Part shown: one piece after another, positions 33,314 to 41,499 of the stretch | Position numbering within the stretch: the first letter of the stretch is position 1 | Layout of the letters: each line of letters opens with the position of its first letter | DNA from: Chelatococcus asaccharovorans | GTDB taxonomy: Bacteria; Pseudomonadota; Alphaproteobacteria; Rhizobiales; Beijerinckiaceae | Assembly (NCBI RefSeq): GCF_003201475.1 | Contig: NZ_QJJK01000001.1 | Coordinates: 74,501-138,500, forward strand | Direction of reading: 5' to 3' | DNA: 64,000 bases | Made by a program: the position numbers and the translations under genes | Notes under the pieces: model-generated | Seen by the model: the letters and a program-made list of their open reading frames with translations, nothing else | What the model was told of the DNA's origin: nothing | Databases searched by the model: none

Positions 33314-35608
33314 ATGGGACGTTTGCTCGACGAGCGCTTTTTGCGCAGGGCCCTCGCGGCGGCGGCCCTGGTTGGGCTTCTCGGTGGCCTTGCCGCGTGG
33401 GCGCTCGGCCATGGGGCCGTCGCCGGCCTGATCTGGACGGCCGGCACCATTCCCGTCGTCGCCTGGCTCACCGTCTCCATCGTGCGGGACCTTGTCGCCG
33501 GACGCATGGGCGTCGATGCGGTGGCGCTCCTCTCCATGAGCGGCGCCATAGCGCTCGGCGAGAGCCTCGCAGGTTCGGTCATCGCGGTGATGTATGCCGG
33601 CGGAAACCTCCTTGAGGACATCGCCATCGCGCGGGCAGAGCGGGATCTGCGATCGCTGGTCGATCGGGCGCCCCACATCGCCCATCGCCGCACCGGAGAG
33701 ACGATTGCGGACATTGCCATCGAGACCGTCGCGGTGGGCGACGTGCTGGTGGTGCGGGCCGGCGAGGTGGTGCCGGTGGACGGCCTCCTAATTGCCAATG
33801 CAGCCGCTTTGGACGAGGCGGCCCTGACCGGAGAGCCCATGCCGGTCGCGAAAGTGCGCGGCGCACCGGTGTTCAGCGGCACCGTCAATGCCGGCGAAAC
33901 CTTCGAGATCCGCGCCACCGCAGCAGCCGGCGACAGCACCTATGCCGGCATCGTGCGCATGGTGACGGCGGCACAGACGGCCAAGGCCCCGTTCATCCGG
34001 CTCGCCGACCGCTATGCGCTGCTGCTGCTGCCGGCAACGCTCGTCGTCGCAGGCCTGGCCTGGGCGCTGTCGGGCGACAAGATCCGCGCCCTCGCCGTGC
34101 TGGTCGCCTCGACGCCCTGTCCGCTGATCCTGGCGGCGCCGGTGGCCTTCATCGCCGGCATCTCCCGGGCGGCGCGGCTTGGCATTCTTGTCAAAGGCGG
34201 AAGCGCGCTGGAGGCGCTGGCGCGCACCCACACCGTCCTGTTCGACAAGACCGGCACGCTGACCGTGGGCGGCGCCCGTCTCGTCGCCGTGGAGACGGCG
34301 CCCGGCGAAAGTCCGGATGAGATCCTGCGGCTCGCGGCCTCGCTGGAGCAGGCCTCGCACCATGTGGTGGCGGAGGCCATCGTCCGTGCGGCTCGCGGGC
34401 GCGGCGTCGCGCTTGATCCGCCCGACGCGGTACGCGAAGCCATGGGATCAGGCCTGGAGGGCCGGGTCGACGGGCGCCTGGTGAAGGCGGGATCGTATGA
34501 GCTCGTCTGCGGCGCCTGTCATCGCGAGTCGTGGGCGCTGCGGGCCCTGCGGCGCGCCGCCTGGCGATCCGCCCTCAGCGTCTTCGTCTCCGTGGATGGG
34601 CAGCTGAAGGGCGCCATCCTGCTGGCCGACGAGCTGCGGCGGGAGACGCCGCGCGCGGTCCAGTCGCTGCGGGCCGCGGGCGTGGCGCGCATCGTCATGC
34701 TGACCGGCGACAATGCGGAGGCGGCGGAGACCATCGGCGCCGCTTTGGACCTCGATTGCGTCCTCGCCAACCGAACCCCGGGCGACAAGCTGGAAGCGGT
34801 CGCGGTGGAGCAGCGGCTCAACCCCACGCTGATGGTGGGCGACGGCATCAACGACGCGCCCGCCCTCGCCGCCGCCGACGTGGGCATCGCCATGGGTGCG
34901 CACGGCGCCAGCGCTTCGTCCGAAGCGGCCGATGTGGTCATCCTCGTGGATCAGCTGGACCGGGTGTCGGACGCCGTGACGATCGCCAAGCGCACGCGGC
35001 GCATCGCGCTCGAGAGCATCGGCGTCGGCATGGGGCTGTCTTGCCTCGCCATGATCGCGGCCGCCTTCGGCTGGCTGTCGCCGGTCGCCGGTGCGCTGAC
35101 CCAGGAGGCCATCGATGTCGCCGTCATCCTCAATGCCCTGCGCGCTTTGACGGCGGGTCACGGCTTCGGCCATCGTGCGCTGAAGCCGGGGTTCACCCTC
35201 GCCCTTCAGCAGGATCACCGGGAGCTGGAGGCAACCCTCGACCGGATGCGGGAGATCGCCGACAGTCTCGACGATACCACCGGCGCGGCCGCCGTCGCCT
35301 TGATCCAGGAGGCGAGCACGCTGGTGACGACACAGATCGCAGCCCACGAGCGGCTGGACGAGGAGAGCATCTACCCGCAGTTGCGCGAAGTCCTGCATGA
35401 CGGGGATGGTCTCGCCGCCATGAGCCGCGCCCACCGCGAGATCCTCCATCTCGCGCGGCTTCTGAGGCGCCTGGCGGACGGCCTCGGCGCGGACGATGCA
35501 GACCGCTATCTTATCCGCGACGCGCAGCGCATGGTGGAATCCATCGAGGCACTGGTGCGCATGCATAACGCGCAGGAGGAGGACATCTACGAGAACGTAG
35601 CGGCCTGA
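33314..35608 (+). CDS. P1B-5 ATPase (Nia-like) with C-terminal hemerythrin domain
   Basis: A 764-aa metal ATPase. The membrane signature is TPCP (about residues 267-270, VASTPCPLILAAP), not CPC. DKTGT lies near 310 and MVGDGINDAPAL near 515. After the last helices the final 130 residues form a hemerythrin-like four-helix domain with ligand-like QQDHRELEA, AAHERLDEESIYP, SRAHREILH and HNAQEEDIYE. TPCP plus a hemerythrin tail defines the P1B-5 group, whose Sinorhizobium member Nia exports Ni2+ and Fe2+. No N-terminal HMA domain is present. It is the last gene of the metal block. Confidence 0.92.
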   Translation: MGRLLDERFLRRALAAAALVGLLGGLAAWALGHGAVAGLIWTAGTIPVVAWLTVSIVRDLVAGRMGVDAVALLSMSGAIALGESLAGSVIAVMYAGGNLLEDIAIARAERDLRSLVDRAPHIAHRRTGETIADIAIETVAVGDVLVVRAGEVVPVDGLLIANAAALDEAALTGEPMPVAKVRGAPVFSGTVNAGETFEIRATAAAGDSTYAGIVRMVTAAQTAKAPFIRLADRYALLLLPATLVVAGLAWALSGDKIRALAVLVASTPCPLILAAPVAFIAGISRAARLGILVKGGSALEALARTHTVLFDKTGTLTVGGARLVAVETAPGESPDEILRLAASLEQASHHVVAEAIVRAARGRGVALDPPDAVREAMGSGLEGRVDGRLVKAGSYELVCGACHRESWALRALRRAAWRSALSVFVSVDGQLKGAILLADELRRETPRAVQSLRAAGVARIVMLTGDNAEAAETIGAALDLDCVLANRTPGDKLEAVAVEQRLNPTLMVGDGINDAPALAAADVGIAMGAHGASASSEAADVVILVDQLDRVSDAVTIAKRTRRIALESIGVGMGLSCLAMIAAAFGWLSPVAGALTQEAIDVAVILNALRALTAGHGFGHRALKPGFTLALQQDHRELEATLDRMREIADSLDDTTGAAAVALIQEASTLVTTQIAAHERLDEESIYPQLREVLHDGDGLAAMSRAHREILHLARLLRRLADGLGADDADRYLIRDAQRMVESIEALVRMHNAQEEDIYENVAA

Positions 35609-35673
35609 GCCTCGCAGCGAAGCCCCGGCACTTCATGCCAGACCTTGGCAGCTCAGCGCGCGAGTTTCTTGCT

Positions 35674-35853
35674 TCAGATCTTTGTAAGCACGGCGGTTAC
35701 GAATATGAAGCTGCCCGCGAAGATCAGGCCCGCTATTGCGCTCAGTGGCAGGCCATGGCGGAGCATACCTTCATACAGAACTCTTCTTCGATCATCCGCC
35801 GCCCCCAACCACCCAACCAAGACAGTTGCACGCGATAATTTTTTCCTCCACAA
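35674..35853 (-). CDS. Possible small membrane protein or gene remnant
   Basis: A 59-codon frame beginning at a TTG at 35853 ends with a convincing transmembrane helix (PLSAIAGLIFAGSFIFVTAVLTKI). A basic segment (DDRRRVLYEG) precedes it. No ATG opens it and no family is recognised. It may be the C-terminal remnant of a transporter or a small protein divergent from the 35887 gene. The left arm of the 35833-35874 inverted repeat lies within its first codons. Confidence 0.22.
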   Translation of the reverse strand: MWRKKLSRATVLVGWLGAADDRRRVLYEGMLRHGLPLSAIAGLIFAGSFIFVTAVLTKI

Positions 35854-35874
35854 ATGAGGTCAAGAAAATTATCG
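35833..35874. repeat. 10-bp inverted repeat upstream of ImmA/IrrE operon
   Basis: CGATAATTTT at 35833-35842 and AAAATTATCG at 35865-35874 are perfect inverted copies, with 22 bases between. They end 12 bases before the start of the next gene, right at its GGAG ribosome-binding site. The repeat could be an operator for the HTH protein encoded second in the operon, or an mRNA hairpin. Confidence 0.55.
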
Positions 35875-35886
35875 TGGAGCGATTCG

Positions 35887-36528
35887 ATGGCTGCGGTTCG
35901 CGTGCTTGCCGATCATCCTGAAGTTGATGCTCGCCTCGCCGAGTTCGGTGTCACGCGCCAGGCGCTGCTCGAGGTCGTGCGCGGCGTGGTCGCTGCGCGT
36001 GCCGACGCGATCGCCGATGATCCCGCTTCTGCTGAGGGGCTGCTCGCCTACATCTACGGCACCCGGTATGTGCGGCAACTTTTCCGGGCGATCGGCTGGG
36101 TCAATTATCGCGAGAACAACGTCGAATCCGTCAAGCATCCGGATAGCCCGCTCAAGGTGGTCTATCAAAGTGTCGACCATGCCGCCGACAAGTTGCACAG
36201 GCCGCAAGCGGTTTCCGGGAAAGGCTCCGGCGCCGACCGTATCATTGCGGTGGGACAGACCGGGCTGTTCCCCGAGGAAGAAATGTCCGCGGCGCGAGAT
36301 CAGGGGCTGGCGGAGCTCCGGACCGGCGTATGGTTCTTCTGCGTGTCGGTTCAAGGTGATGAGATCCGCGCCGAGCTCTCTCTGCCTTCGGGCATTTCCG
36401 GCGGCAATTTCGAGGGCTTCATCGAGCGCATCTTCATCCTCGGCGGTGGTGAATGGCCGGCGGATGCCATCCTTGATAGCGATCGTCCGGACGGCATTGA
36501 GTTCGAGCCTGCTGTTTTGCGTCGCTAG
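35887..36528 (+). CDS. Unknown protein paired with HTH-ImmA/IrrE gene
   Basis: A 213-aa soluble protein with no family I recognise. The first 50 residues are helical (RLAEFGVTRQALLEVVRGVVAARADA). The middle has YIYGTRYVRQLFRAIGWVNY and VKHPDSPLKVVYQSVDHAAD, and the C-terminal part looks beta-rich (GVWFFCVSVQGDEIRAELSLP). The start at 35887 has GGAG nine bases upstream; a longer frame from 35854 is less likely. It ends 3 bases before the HTH-metallopeptidase gene. Two-gene units of this form behave as toxin-antitoxin or stress-response pairs, with this protein as the effector or cleaved partner. That is inference. Confidence 0.72.
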   Translation: MAAVRVLADHPEVDARLAEFGVTRQALLEVVRGVVAARADAIADDPASAEGLLAYIYGTRYVRQLFRAIGWVNYRENNVESVKHPDSPLKVVYQSVDHAADKLHRPQAVSGKGSGADRIIAVGQTGLFPEEEMSAARDQGLAELRTGVWFFCVSVQGDEIRAELSLPSGISGGNFEGFIERIFILGGGEWPADAILDSDRPDGIEFEPAVLRR

Positions 36529-36531
36529 GCC

Positions 36532-37599
36532 ATGTTCAACATTGGCAGAATGGAGCTCGCGCGGAAGCGGCAGCGGTTGACCGCCAAGGCTCTCGCCGAG
36601 CAAGCCGGCATATCGCCGGTCACCCTGTCGCGTGTCGTCAACGGGCAGCAGGTTCCGGATGAAGACACTGTCGACGGCTTGGTGCGTGCGCTGGGATTTC
36701 CGCGGGAGTTCTTCTTCCGGGACGACGCGGCCCCGATCGGCGCTGATGCCGCCAGCTTCCGGAGCCTGACGGCGATGTCGGCGCGAGAGCGCGATGCGGC
36801 GCTCGCCGCCGGCTCATTGGCCTTCGAGATGTCAGCCTGGGTGCGGGAAAGGTTCGTTCTGCCGCAGCCAGACCTGCTCGACCTCAGCCATGAACGCGAT
36901 CCCGCCGGAGCCGCACGTGCGCTACGCCAGCATTGGGCGATCGGCGAGCGGCCGATCTCCCATATGATCAAGCTGCTTGAGACGAAGGGCGTCCGCGTCT
37001 TCTCGCTGGCCGAGAACACGAAGAATGTGGATGCCTTTTCCTGCTGGCATGATGGTGAACCGTATGTCTTCCTCAACACCTTCAAGACCACGGAGCGCAG
37101 TCGGTTCGACGCTGCTCATGAGCTGGCGCACCTTGTCCTGCACAAGCATGGCGGTCCCAATCAAGGGCGCGCTGCCGAACTGGAGGCACATGCGTTTGCA
37201 TCGTCGTTCCTGATGCCTCACGACGACGTCGTGGCGACGATCCCATTCGTCCGAAGCCTCGATCAATTGGTGCTCGCAAAGAGGCGGTGGGGCGTGTCCG
37301 TCGCTGCGCTTGCGCATCGCCTCCACCGGATCGGCCGGATCTCCGACTGGAACTACCGGACTTTCTGCATCCAGATAAACAAGCGGTTCGGCATCAACGA
37401 GCCTGACGGTCTCCCGCCAGAACGATCTGCAATATGGCAGCGTGTTCTCACAGAACTTTGGCGGGAAGGCGTGACGCGCCGGCACGTGGCGGCCCGCCTG
37501 GATATTCCTGAGGCAGAACTCGACAATCTTCTGTTCGGGCTTACCGGGGATGTGAATCCGCCATCCGTCGGTGGTTCGTCTCTCCGGCTAGTTCCGTGA
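36532..37599 (+). CDS. XRE-type HTH protein with ImmA/IrrE metallopeptidase domain
   Basis: A 355-aa protein. Residues ~5-60 form an XRE-type helix-turn-helix (RMELARKRQRLTAKALAEQAG, SPVTLSRVVNG). A COG2856 zinc-peptidase domain follows, with HELAH at residues 196-200 (HExxH) and a downstream Glu in AELEAHAFASSFLMP as third ligand. The C-terminal 60 residues are extra. ImmA/IrrE proteases cleave repressors on a signal. Here the HTH and protease are in one chain, so it may autoregulate and also control the unknown partner upstream. Confidence 0.86.
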   Translation: MFNIGRMELARKRQRLTAKALAEQAGISPVTLSRVVNGQQVPDEDTVDGLVRALGFPREFFFRDDAAPIGADAASFRSLTAMSARERDAALAAGSLAFEMSAWVRERFVLPQPDLLDLSHERDPAGAARALRQHWAIGERPISHMIKLLETKGVRVFSLAENTKNVDAFSCWHDGEPYVFLNTFKTTERSRFDAAHELAHLVLHKHGGPNQGRAAELEAHAFASSFLMPHDDVVATIPFVRSLDQLVLAKRRWGVSVAALAHRLHRIGRISDWNYRTFCIQINKRFGINEPDGLPPERSAIWQRVLTELWREGVTRRHVAARLDIPEAELDNLLFGLTGDVNPPSVGGSSLRLVP

Positions 37600-37647
37600 T
37601 TGTGCCTAGGGGGTTAAGCCTCCGAGATATCACGATTGGAAAAACGA

Positions 37648-38793
37648 TCATGGTTGCTCGCTCACCGAACTTTCGGATGCATCACCTGTCCCGACATTGA
37701 TCTCCATAAATGGAATGTCGAGCAAACTATCAAAATCGGCCGGTTCGGTGAGATATCGGAAACCCCACGGGCTTAGAAGGAGCAGGCTCCTCCGAGCCGG
37801 TTGCTCGAAACGAGGATCCCACAGTCCGTCACGCTCGACATGTTCCAAGAGTTTGAGCATTCGATCCTCGGGCAAAGCAATCTCGTTAGGGGCGAACCCG
37901 GCATCCCACATGTAAACAAGAAATTCCGCAGGCTGTCCGGCGGCTTGATCCGTGAACACCGCCAATACCTTTCCGCCAAGCTGACCATTGATCGCTTCCT
38001 GCCGTTGAAATTCGGGCGTTGTTACCGGGGCTGGCGCTGAACCGGATATTGAGAATGTGTGCCGCTCGGGATCGGCATGGATAGTCCAGGGTGCTGGAAA
38101 ATTTGCGCTAAAGCGGCCGATGATTGTACGTGCCGGATGAAAAGAGTGGATGGCTTCGGACATATAGGATCTATGGATGTCAAAAAAGCCAACGCCTTTT
38201 GTAAGAGCCACATTGACCTCGTCGAAAGTCAACCGAGTCGCATGACCGCCGTTCCGACGCCTGAGACGCAAGCCATCCTCCCAGATAACGTAATCGGCAT
38301 GATAAATGCCATTACGAATATCGTCTCTAAAGGCCTCTTCCAGCACCAATGCAAGACCCGGCATGCCAATCGCATGCGCGGTTCTAGCTAGATCTCTGAA
38401 CGTCGCATTTGCATTCGGCCCAATGACCCTAGCGGGTTGCTGTCTTACTCGAACAAGGTCTTGAAATGGCCAAAGCAAATAAGGTTTTAGCGTGACAATC
38501 CCCATCATATTCTTGAGGGTCTCATAGATGCCGCCTGCCTCAGCGAGCTGACAATAGAGAAACAGCAGGATACGAATTTCGGCCTTCGACCGTGGGCGGC
38601 TGTGTGCGGGGTGAGCGGAGATTTCCTCGAACACTTCGTGCGCTGTGATCGTAGTAGCCCAGCCGGCGTCCTGCATGCCGCGGAATTCTCCACCGAGCGA
38701 AGCGGCAAAGTCGAGTTCGTTGATTCTCCGAGCGAACGCCAACAGATATGAAAGATGCCGGGACAATTTCCTGAGATAAATCTGCGCTTCCAT
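37648..38793 (-). CDS. Orphan hypothetical protein in integrated element
   Basis: A 381-aa protein with no recognised domain. It looks soluble: a helical N-terminal 130 residues (LRKLSRHLSYLLAFARRINELDF), a middle with RTAHAIGMPGLALVLEEAFRDDIRNGIYHADYV, and a C-terminal part with several Trp and Tyr. The DIRNGIYHADYVIW stretch resembles the R-x(4)-H type motifs of some HEPN-like proteins, but I cannot confirm this. The DNA is visibly less GC-rich than its surroundings, suggesting transfer. It stands between the ImmA/IrrE pair and the integrase, pointing toward the pair. Confidence 0.72.
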   Translation of the reverse strand: MEAQIYLRKLSRHLSYLLAFARRINELDFAASLGGEFRGMQDAGWATTITAHEVFEEISAHPAHSRPRSKAEIRILLFLYCQLAEAGGIYETLKNMMGIVTLKPYLLWPFQDLVRVRQQPARVIGPNANATFRDLARTAHAIGMPGLALVLEEAFRDDIRNGIYHADYVIWEDGLRLRRRNGGHATRLTFDEVNVALTKGVGFFDIHRSYMSEAIHSFHPARTIIGRFSANFPAPWTIHADPERHTFSISGSAPAPVTTPEFQRQEAINGQLGGKVLAVFTDQAAGQPAEFLVYMWDAGFAPNEIALPEDRMLKLLEHVERDGLWDPRFEQPARRSLLLLSPWGFRYLTEPADFDSLLDIPFMEINVGTGDASESSVSEQP

Positions 38794-38820
38794 AATTAGT
38801 TCAACTTCAGTTTTGGCAGC

Positions 38821-40131
38821 CTAGTGTTCACGTGCATCCGATTGTTCGCTCTGAGCTGACACCTCACTCCTGCCTGCCAGTGCTTCAGCAATCTTTCCCG
38901 AAATCCGATTGGCCGCGCGACGCGAAGGATCATGTTGCACATGCGCGTAGATCGCTGTTGAGCGTGCATTCGCATGGCCAAGAATGGCTCCTGTCAGGGG
39001 CAACCCTTCGCCATAGGAGACGGCGGTGGATCCCATCGTATGCCTCAGCGTATGGGGGGTAACGCCAGGTAGTTCCGCTTTCGCGACGACCCTGGTCCAA
39101 ACGCCCTTTGTTCCCTGAAAATGGCCATCTCCCCGTTCCGCCGGGAATACGAAGTCGGAACCCGGCTTCCTTGTAATGCCACGCAGCAGCACGATTGCAG
39201 CCGCGCCAAGCGGCCGAATGGACTTTCCAGTCTTGCTGTCGTCCAAAACGAGAAGGCCGTGCTCGAAACTCACCTCATTCCATCGCAGCGCGGCGATCTC
39301 GTCGCGACGACAGCCGGTCAAAGCCCACAGGCGTGCAATGTTCAATGCTTTGGCGTTGACACCCTCCAGTTCCAGCGCGTCGAACGCCTTGCCGAGACGG
39401 CTGATCTCCTCGAGCGTCAAATACCTATCGCGCCTGTTGTCGGATTTTTTCACAGCAGCGATGTCGCAAGGATTGGAGGACACGATCTTGCGCCGCACAG
39501 CAAAGCTAAAAACGGCGGAGAGATCCTTTACGACCTTCCGCGCGGCTCCCTCGCCGCCGCGAACGATGATGCGTTTGCGAAACCCGATTTTCTCATCCTT
39601 GGCGGTCTTGCCGTTGGTCACATCCCGCACGAAGCGTTCGATCTCACCCGCACCAACCTCCGACACGCGCTTTCGTCCGAGCAGCGGCACGACATGGTGC
39701 CGTAAACGCGCGATCGTGTAAGCCTTGGTGCGGGGCTTCATGGGCTCGCCCTGCCGAATGCCGCGCTGAACGAAGCAGCCTTCTTCTTCATAAAGGTCGA
39801 TCAGCTCGGCCATCAGCATTTCGCGCCGCTTTGTCTGAAGCTCGCCAGCAGGGTCCTCACCTTTCGCGGCTGCGCCGAGCAGAATCTTCGCCTTCTTGCG
39901 TGCCTCGTCGACGGTCAAGTTTCCATAGCGGCCGACTGTCTGGAAACGCTTCGGCGCGTTCCGCCCGCCGCCGTTGGCGCGGTATCGAATGATGAAGGTC
40001 TTCGATCCGCTCGGGTCAGTACGGACCCCAAACCCGGATAACTCGCTGTCCCAAGCGAAGCAACGCTCACCGTTCGAGACGATGCTGTCGACCACCTTTT
40101 TAGTGAGCCTGACGGCGTTTTCTCTTGCCAT
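38821..40131 (-). CDS. Tyrosine-type site-specific integrase
   Basis: A 436-aa phage/island-type integrase. It has an N-terminal arm-binding region (RFQTVGRYGNLTVDEARKKAK) and a core-binding domain. The catalytic domain shows Arg (LTGCRRDEIAALRW), His-x-x-Arg (TPHTLRHTMGS), His (GAILGHANARS) and the nucleophile Tyr (TAIYAHVQHD). ATG 40131 fits the family start; the frame is open to 40230. It lies 173 bases from the tRNA-Gly fragment and is read away from it, as integrases next to their attachment site usually are. Confidence 0.93.
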   Translation of the reverse strand: MARENAVRLTKKVVDSIVSNGERCFAWDSELSGFGVRTDPSGSKTFIIRYRANGGGRNAPKRFQTVGRYGNLTVDEARKKAKILLGAAAKGEDPAGELQTKRREMLMAELIDLYEEEGCFVQRGIRQGEPMKPRTKAYTIARLRHHVVPLLGRKRVSEVGAGEIERFVRDVTNGKTAKDEKIGFRKRIIVRGGEGAARKVVKDLSAVFSFAVRRKIVSSNPCDIAAVKKSDNRRDRYLTLEEISRLGKAFDALELEGVNAKALNIARLWALTGCRRDEIAALRWNEVSFEHGLLVLDDSKTGKSIRPLGAAAIVLLRGITRKPGSDFVFPAERGDGHFQGTKGVWTRVVAKAELPGVTPHTLRHTMGSTAVSYGEGLPLTGAILGHANARSTAIYAHVQHDPSRRAANRISGKIAEALAGRSEVSAQSEQSDAREH

Positions 40132-40304
40132 TCCCGTGCCTTTCGATAGGTCGATGCCATCGAAGTTGGTGACCACCTGGTGACCACCGTGACGGAAAAT
40201 CTCATACCATGCCAGAAAGGCCAATATCAATAAGCCACTGAATAGTATTGATTTTTACAGGTCAGTCCAACTGAGGAAAACTCCGGATAACCCTGTCTCC
40301 AATT

Positions 40305-40349
40305 TTGCCAAGGTTGGGGTCGAGGGTTCGAATCCCTTCGCCCGCTCCA
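40305..40349 (+). other. 3' half of tRNA-Gly(GCC), attachment site
   Basis: The 45 bases from the anticodon loop (TTGCCAA) through the anticodon 3' arm, variable loop, T-arm (AGGGTTCGAATCCCT) and acceptor strand to CGCCCGCTCCA match the 3' half of an alphaproteobacterial tRNA-Gly(GCC). The sequence upstream of the anticodon has no D-arm or 5' acceptor strand, so this is not a working tRNA. A 3' fragment next to an integrase is the classic scar of integration. The intact tRNA should be at the other end of the element. Confidence 0.8.
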
Positions 40350-40381
40350 GTTTTTCTCTAGAAAATCCGATACTTAGCAAT

Positions 40382-40399
40382 CGCCCTTCGGGGCGTTTT
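40382..40399 (+). terminator. Rho-independent terminator after tRNA-Gly 3' end
   Basis: CGCCC, a TTC loop, then GGGGCG and TTTT form a short strong hairpin with a T tail about 33 bases after the tRNA fragment. It is probably the native terminator of the tRNA, which places ordinary chromosome to its right. Confidence 0.65.
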
Positions 40400-40567
40400 G
40401 TGCTTCCTTAGCCTTCGGCTGTGCCGCGTGGAAGCGGAATGGTGTAGCGCGACGAAAGTCGCCGGCTATCATGGCGGGCGGTCAGCGGCTCTCATTCAGC
40501 GCGGGCAAGTGAGAACCTGACCTCCTCCGCATTCAAGATCAGCCCCCGGCTTGGTGTAGCGTGCAAA

Positions 40568-40604
40568 ATCAGATGTCAGTGCGCGCAACATCAAATGTCA
40601 GCGC
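40568..40604. repeat. Short direct repeat
   Basis: Two copies of ATCA(G/A)ATGTCAG(T/C)GC, 22 bases apart, lie just after the 3' end of the amidohydrolase gene. The core ATCAAATGTCA also occurs inside the paired-hairpin repeat at 55221-55230. It may be a worn relative of that repeat. Confidence 0.35.
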
Positions 40605-40614
40605 CCGTCCTCGC

Positions 40615-41499
40615 CTATAGACGATAGACCCTCGCCGCCACGCCATGAAATACGTCGTCTTCGGCTGCCCCGCCGAATTGCGCGACGGCGCGTTTATGGG
40701 CGCCGATCAGGTCCGCATAGCTGGTCCAAATCTTCTCGATCGGAAAATTGGAGCCGAACATCAGGCGCCTGCTGCCGAACAGCTCGACCAGAGTTGCCAC
40801 GATATAGGCGATGAGATCGCCGTCGTTCCGATGAATGAACGTGCCAAGTCCGGACAGTTTCGCGTAGACGTTTGGCAAGGCGGCAAGCTTCGTCAGACCG
40901 GCGGTCCACGCCGCCGCATCGCGATCGGATCGGCCGGCCAGCATCCCGGCATGGACCAGAACGAACATCGTTTCCGGATTGTCCCCGACCACGCCGGCTG
41001 CCGCTTCCATCTGAGCGGGAAAGAGCTGGAGGTCGAAGCTGAGCCCGTAGTCCTTGAGCCGGGCGAGGTTCCTGCGGACCCTCGCGTCCAGGATGAGATC
41101 GGGAGCTTCCGCAAAGCGGAATTCGGAACGCTCGTGCCAGTGCAACTGCATGCGGACGCCGCGGACGAGGGGATAGCGCATCAGCCGGTCGAGCTGGGGC
41201 CGCACATCGTCGGCGGTCATATCCGCATAGGCGACGATGGCGTGGGGCCAACCGCTTTCGTTCGCGGTCTGCTGGACCCATGCGACTTCGTCCTCGAATA
41301 GCTCCTTCGGCCAGTTGGCCTGGACGTACACCGCCTGCCCGACGCCGGCGCCGGCGAGGTCGGCTTGAAATTCACCGATGAGGTAATCGCGCCGGATGTC
41401 CTCGTAGGGCCCGAAGATGCGCGGCACCATGGGCCCACGGAGCCAGGGCAGATCATCCTGACGCCAGATGTGGAAATGAGAATCGATTACCGGTCGCAT
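40615..41499 (-). CDS. Amidohydrolase-family (lactonase-like) metal hydrolase
   Basis: A 294-aa TIM-barrel hydrolase of the COG3618 type. The N-terminal metal motif is IDSHFHIWRQDDLPWL. Later are YVQANWPK, MQLHWHERSEF, FVLVHAGMLAG, YAKLSGL and, at the end, RRLMFGSNFPIEK with the metal-binding Asp position replaced by Asn (usually GSDxP). Related enzymes open lactones such as 2-pyrone-4,6-dicarboxylate. It overlaps the VWA gene by 13 bases and ends the molybdenum-hydroxylase operon, so it may act on that enzyme's product. Confidence 0.84.
   Translation of the reverse strand: MRPVIDSHFHIWRQDDLPWLRGPMVPRIFGPYEDIRRDYLIGEFQADLAGAGVGQAVYVQANWPKELFEDEVAWVQQTANESGWPHAIVAYADMTADDVRPQLDRLMRYPLVRGVRMQLHWHERSEFRFAEAPDLILDARVRRNLARLKDYGLSFDLQLFPAQMEAAAGVVGDNPETMFVLVHAGMLAGRSDRDAAAWTAGLTKLAALPNVYAKLSGLGTFIHRNDGDLIAYIVATLVELFGSRRLMFGSNFPIEKIWTSYADLIGAHKRAVAQFGGAAEDDVFHGVAARVYRL

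Noticed and set aside
40305-40349. An intact tRNA-Gly gene
   Set aside because: Only the part from the anticodon loop to CCA matches; no D-arm or 5' acceptor strand is present upstream.
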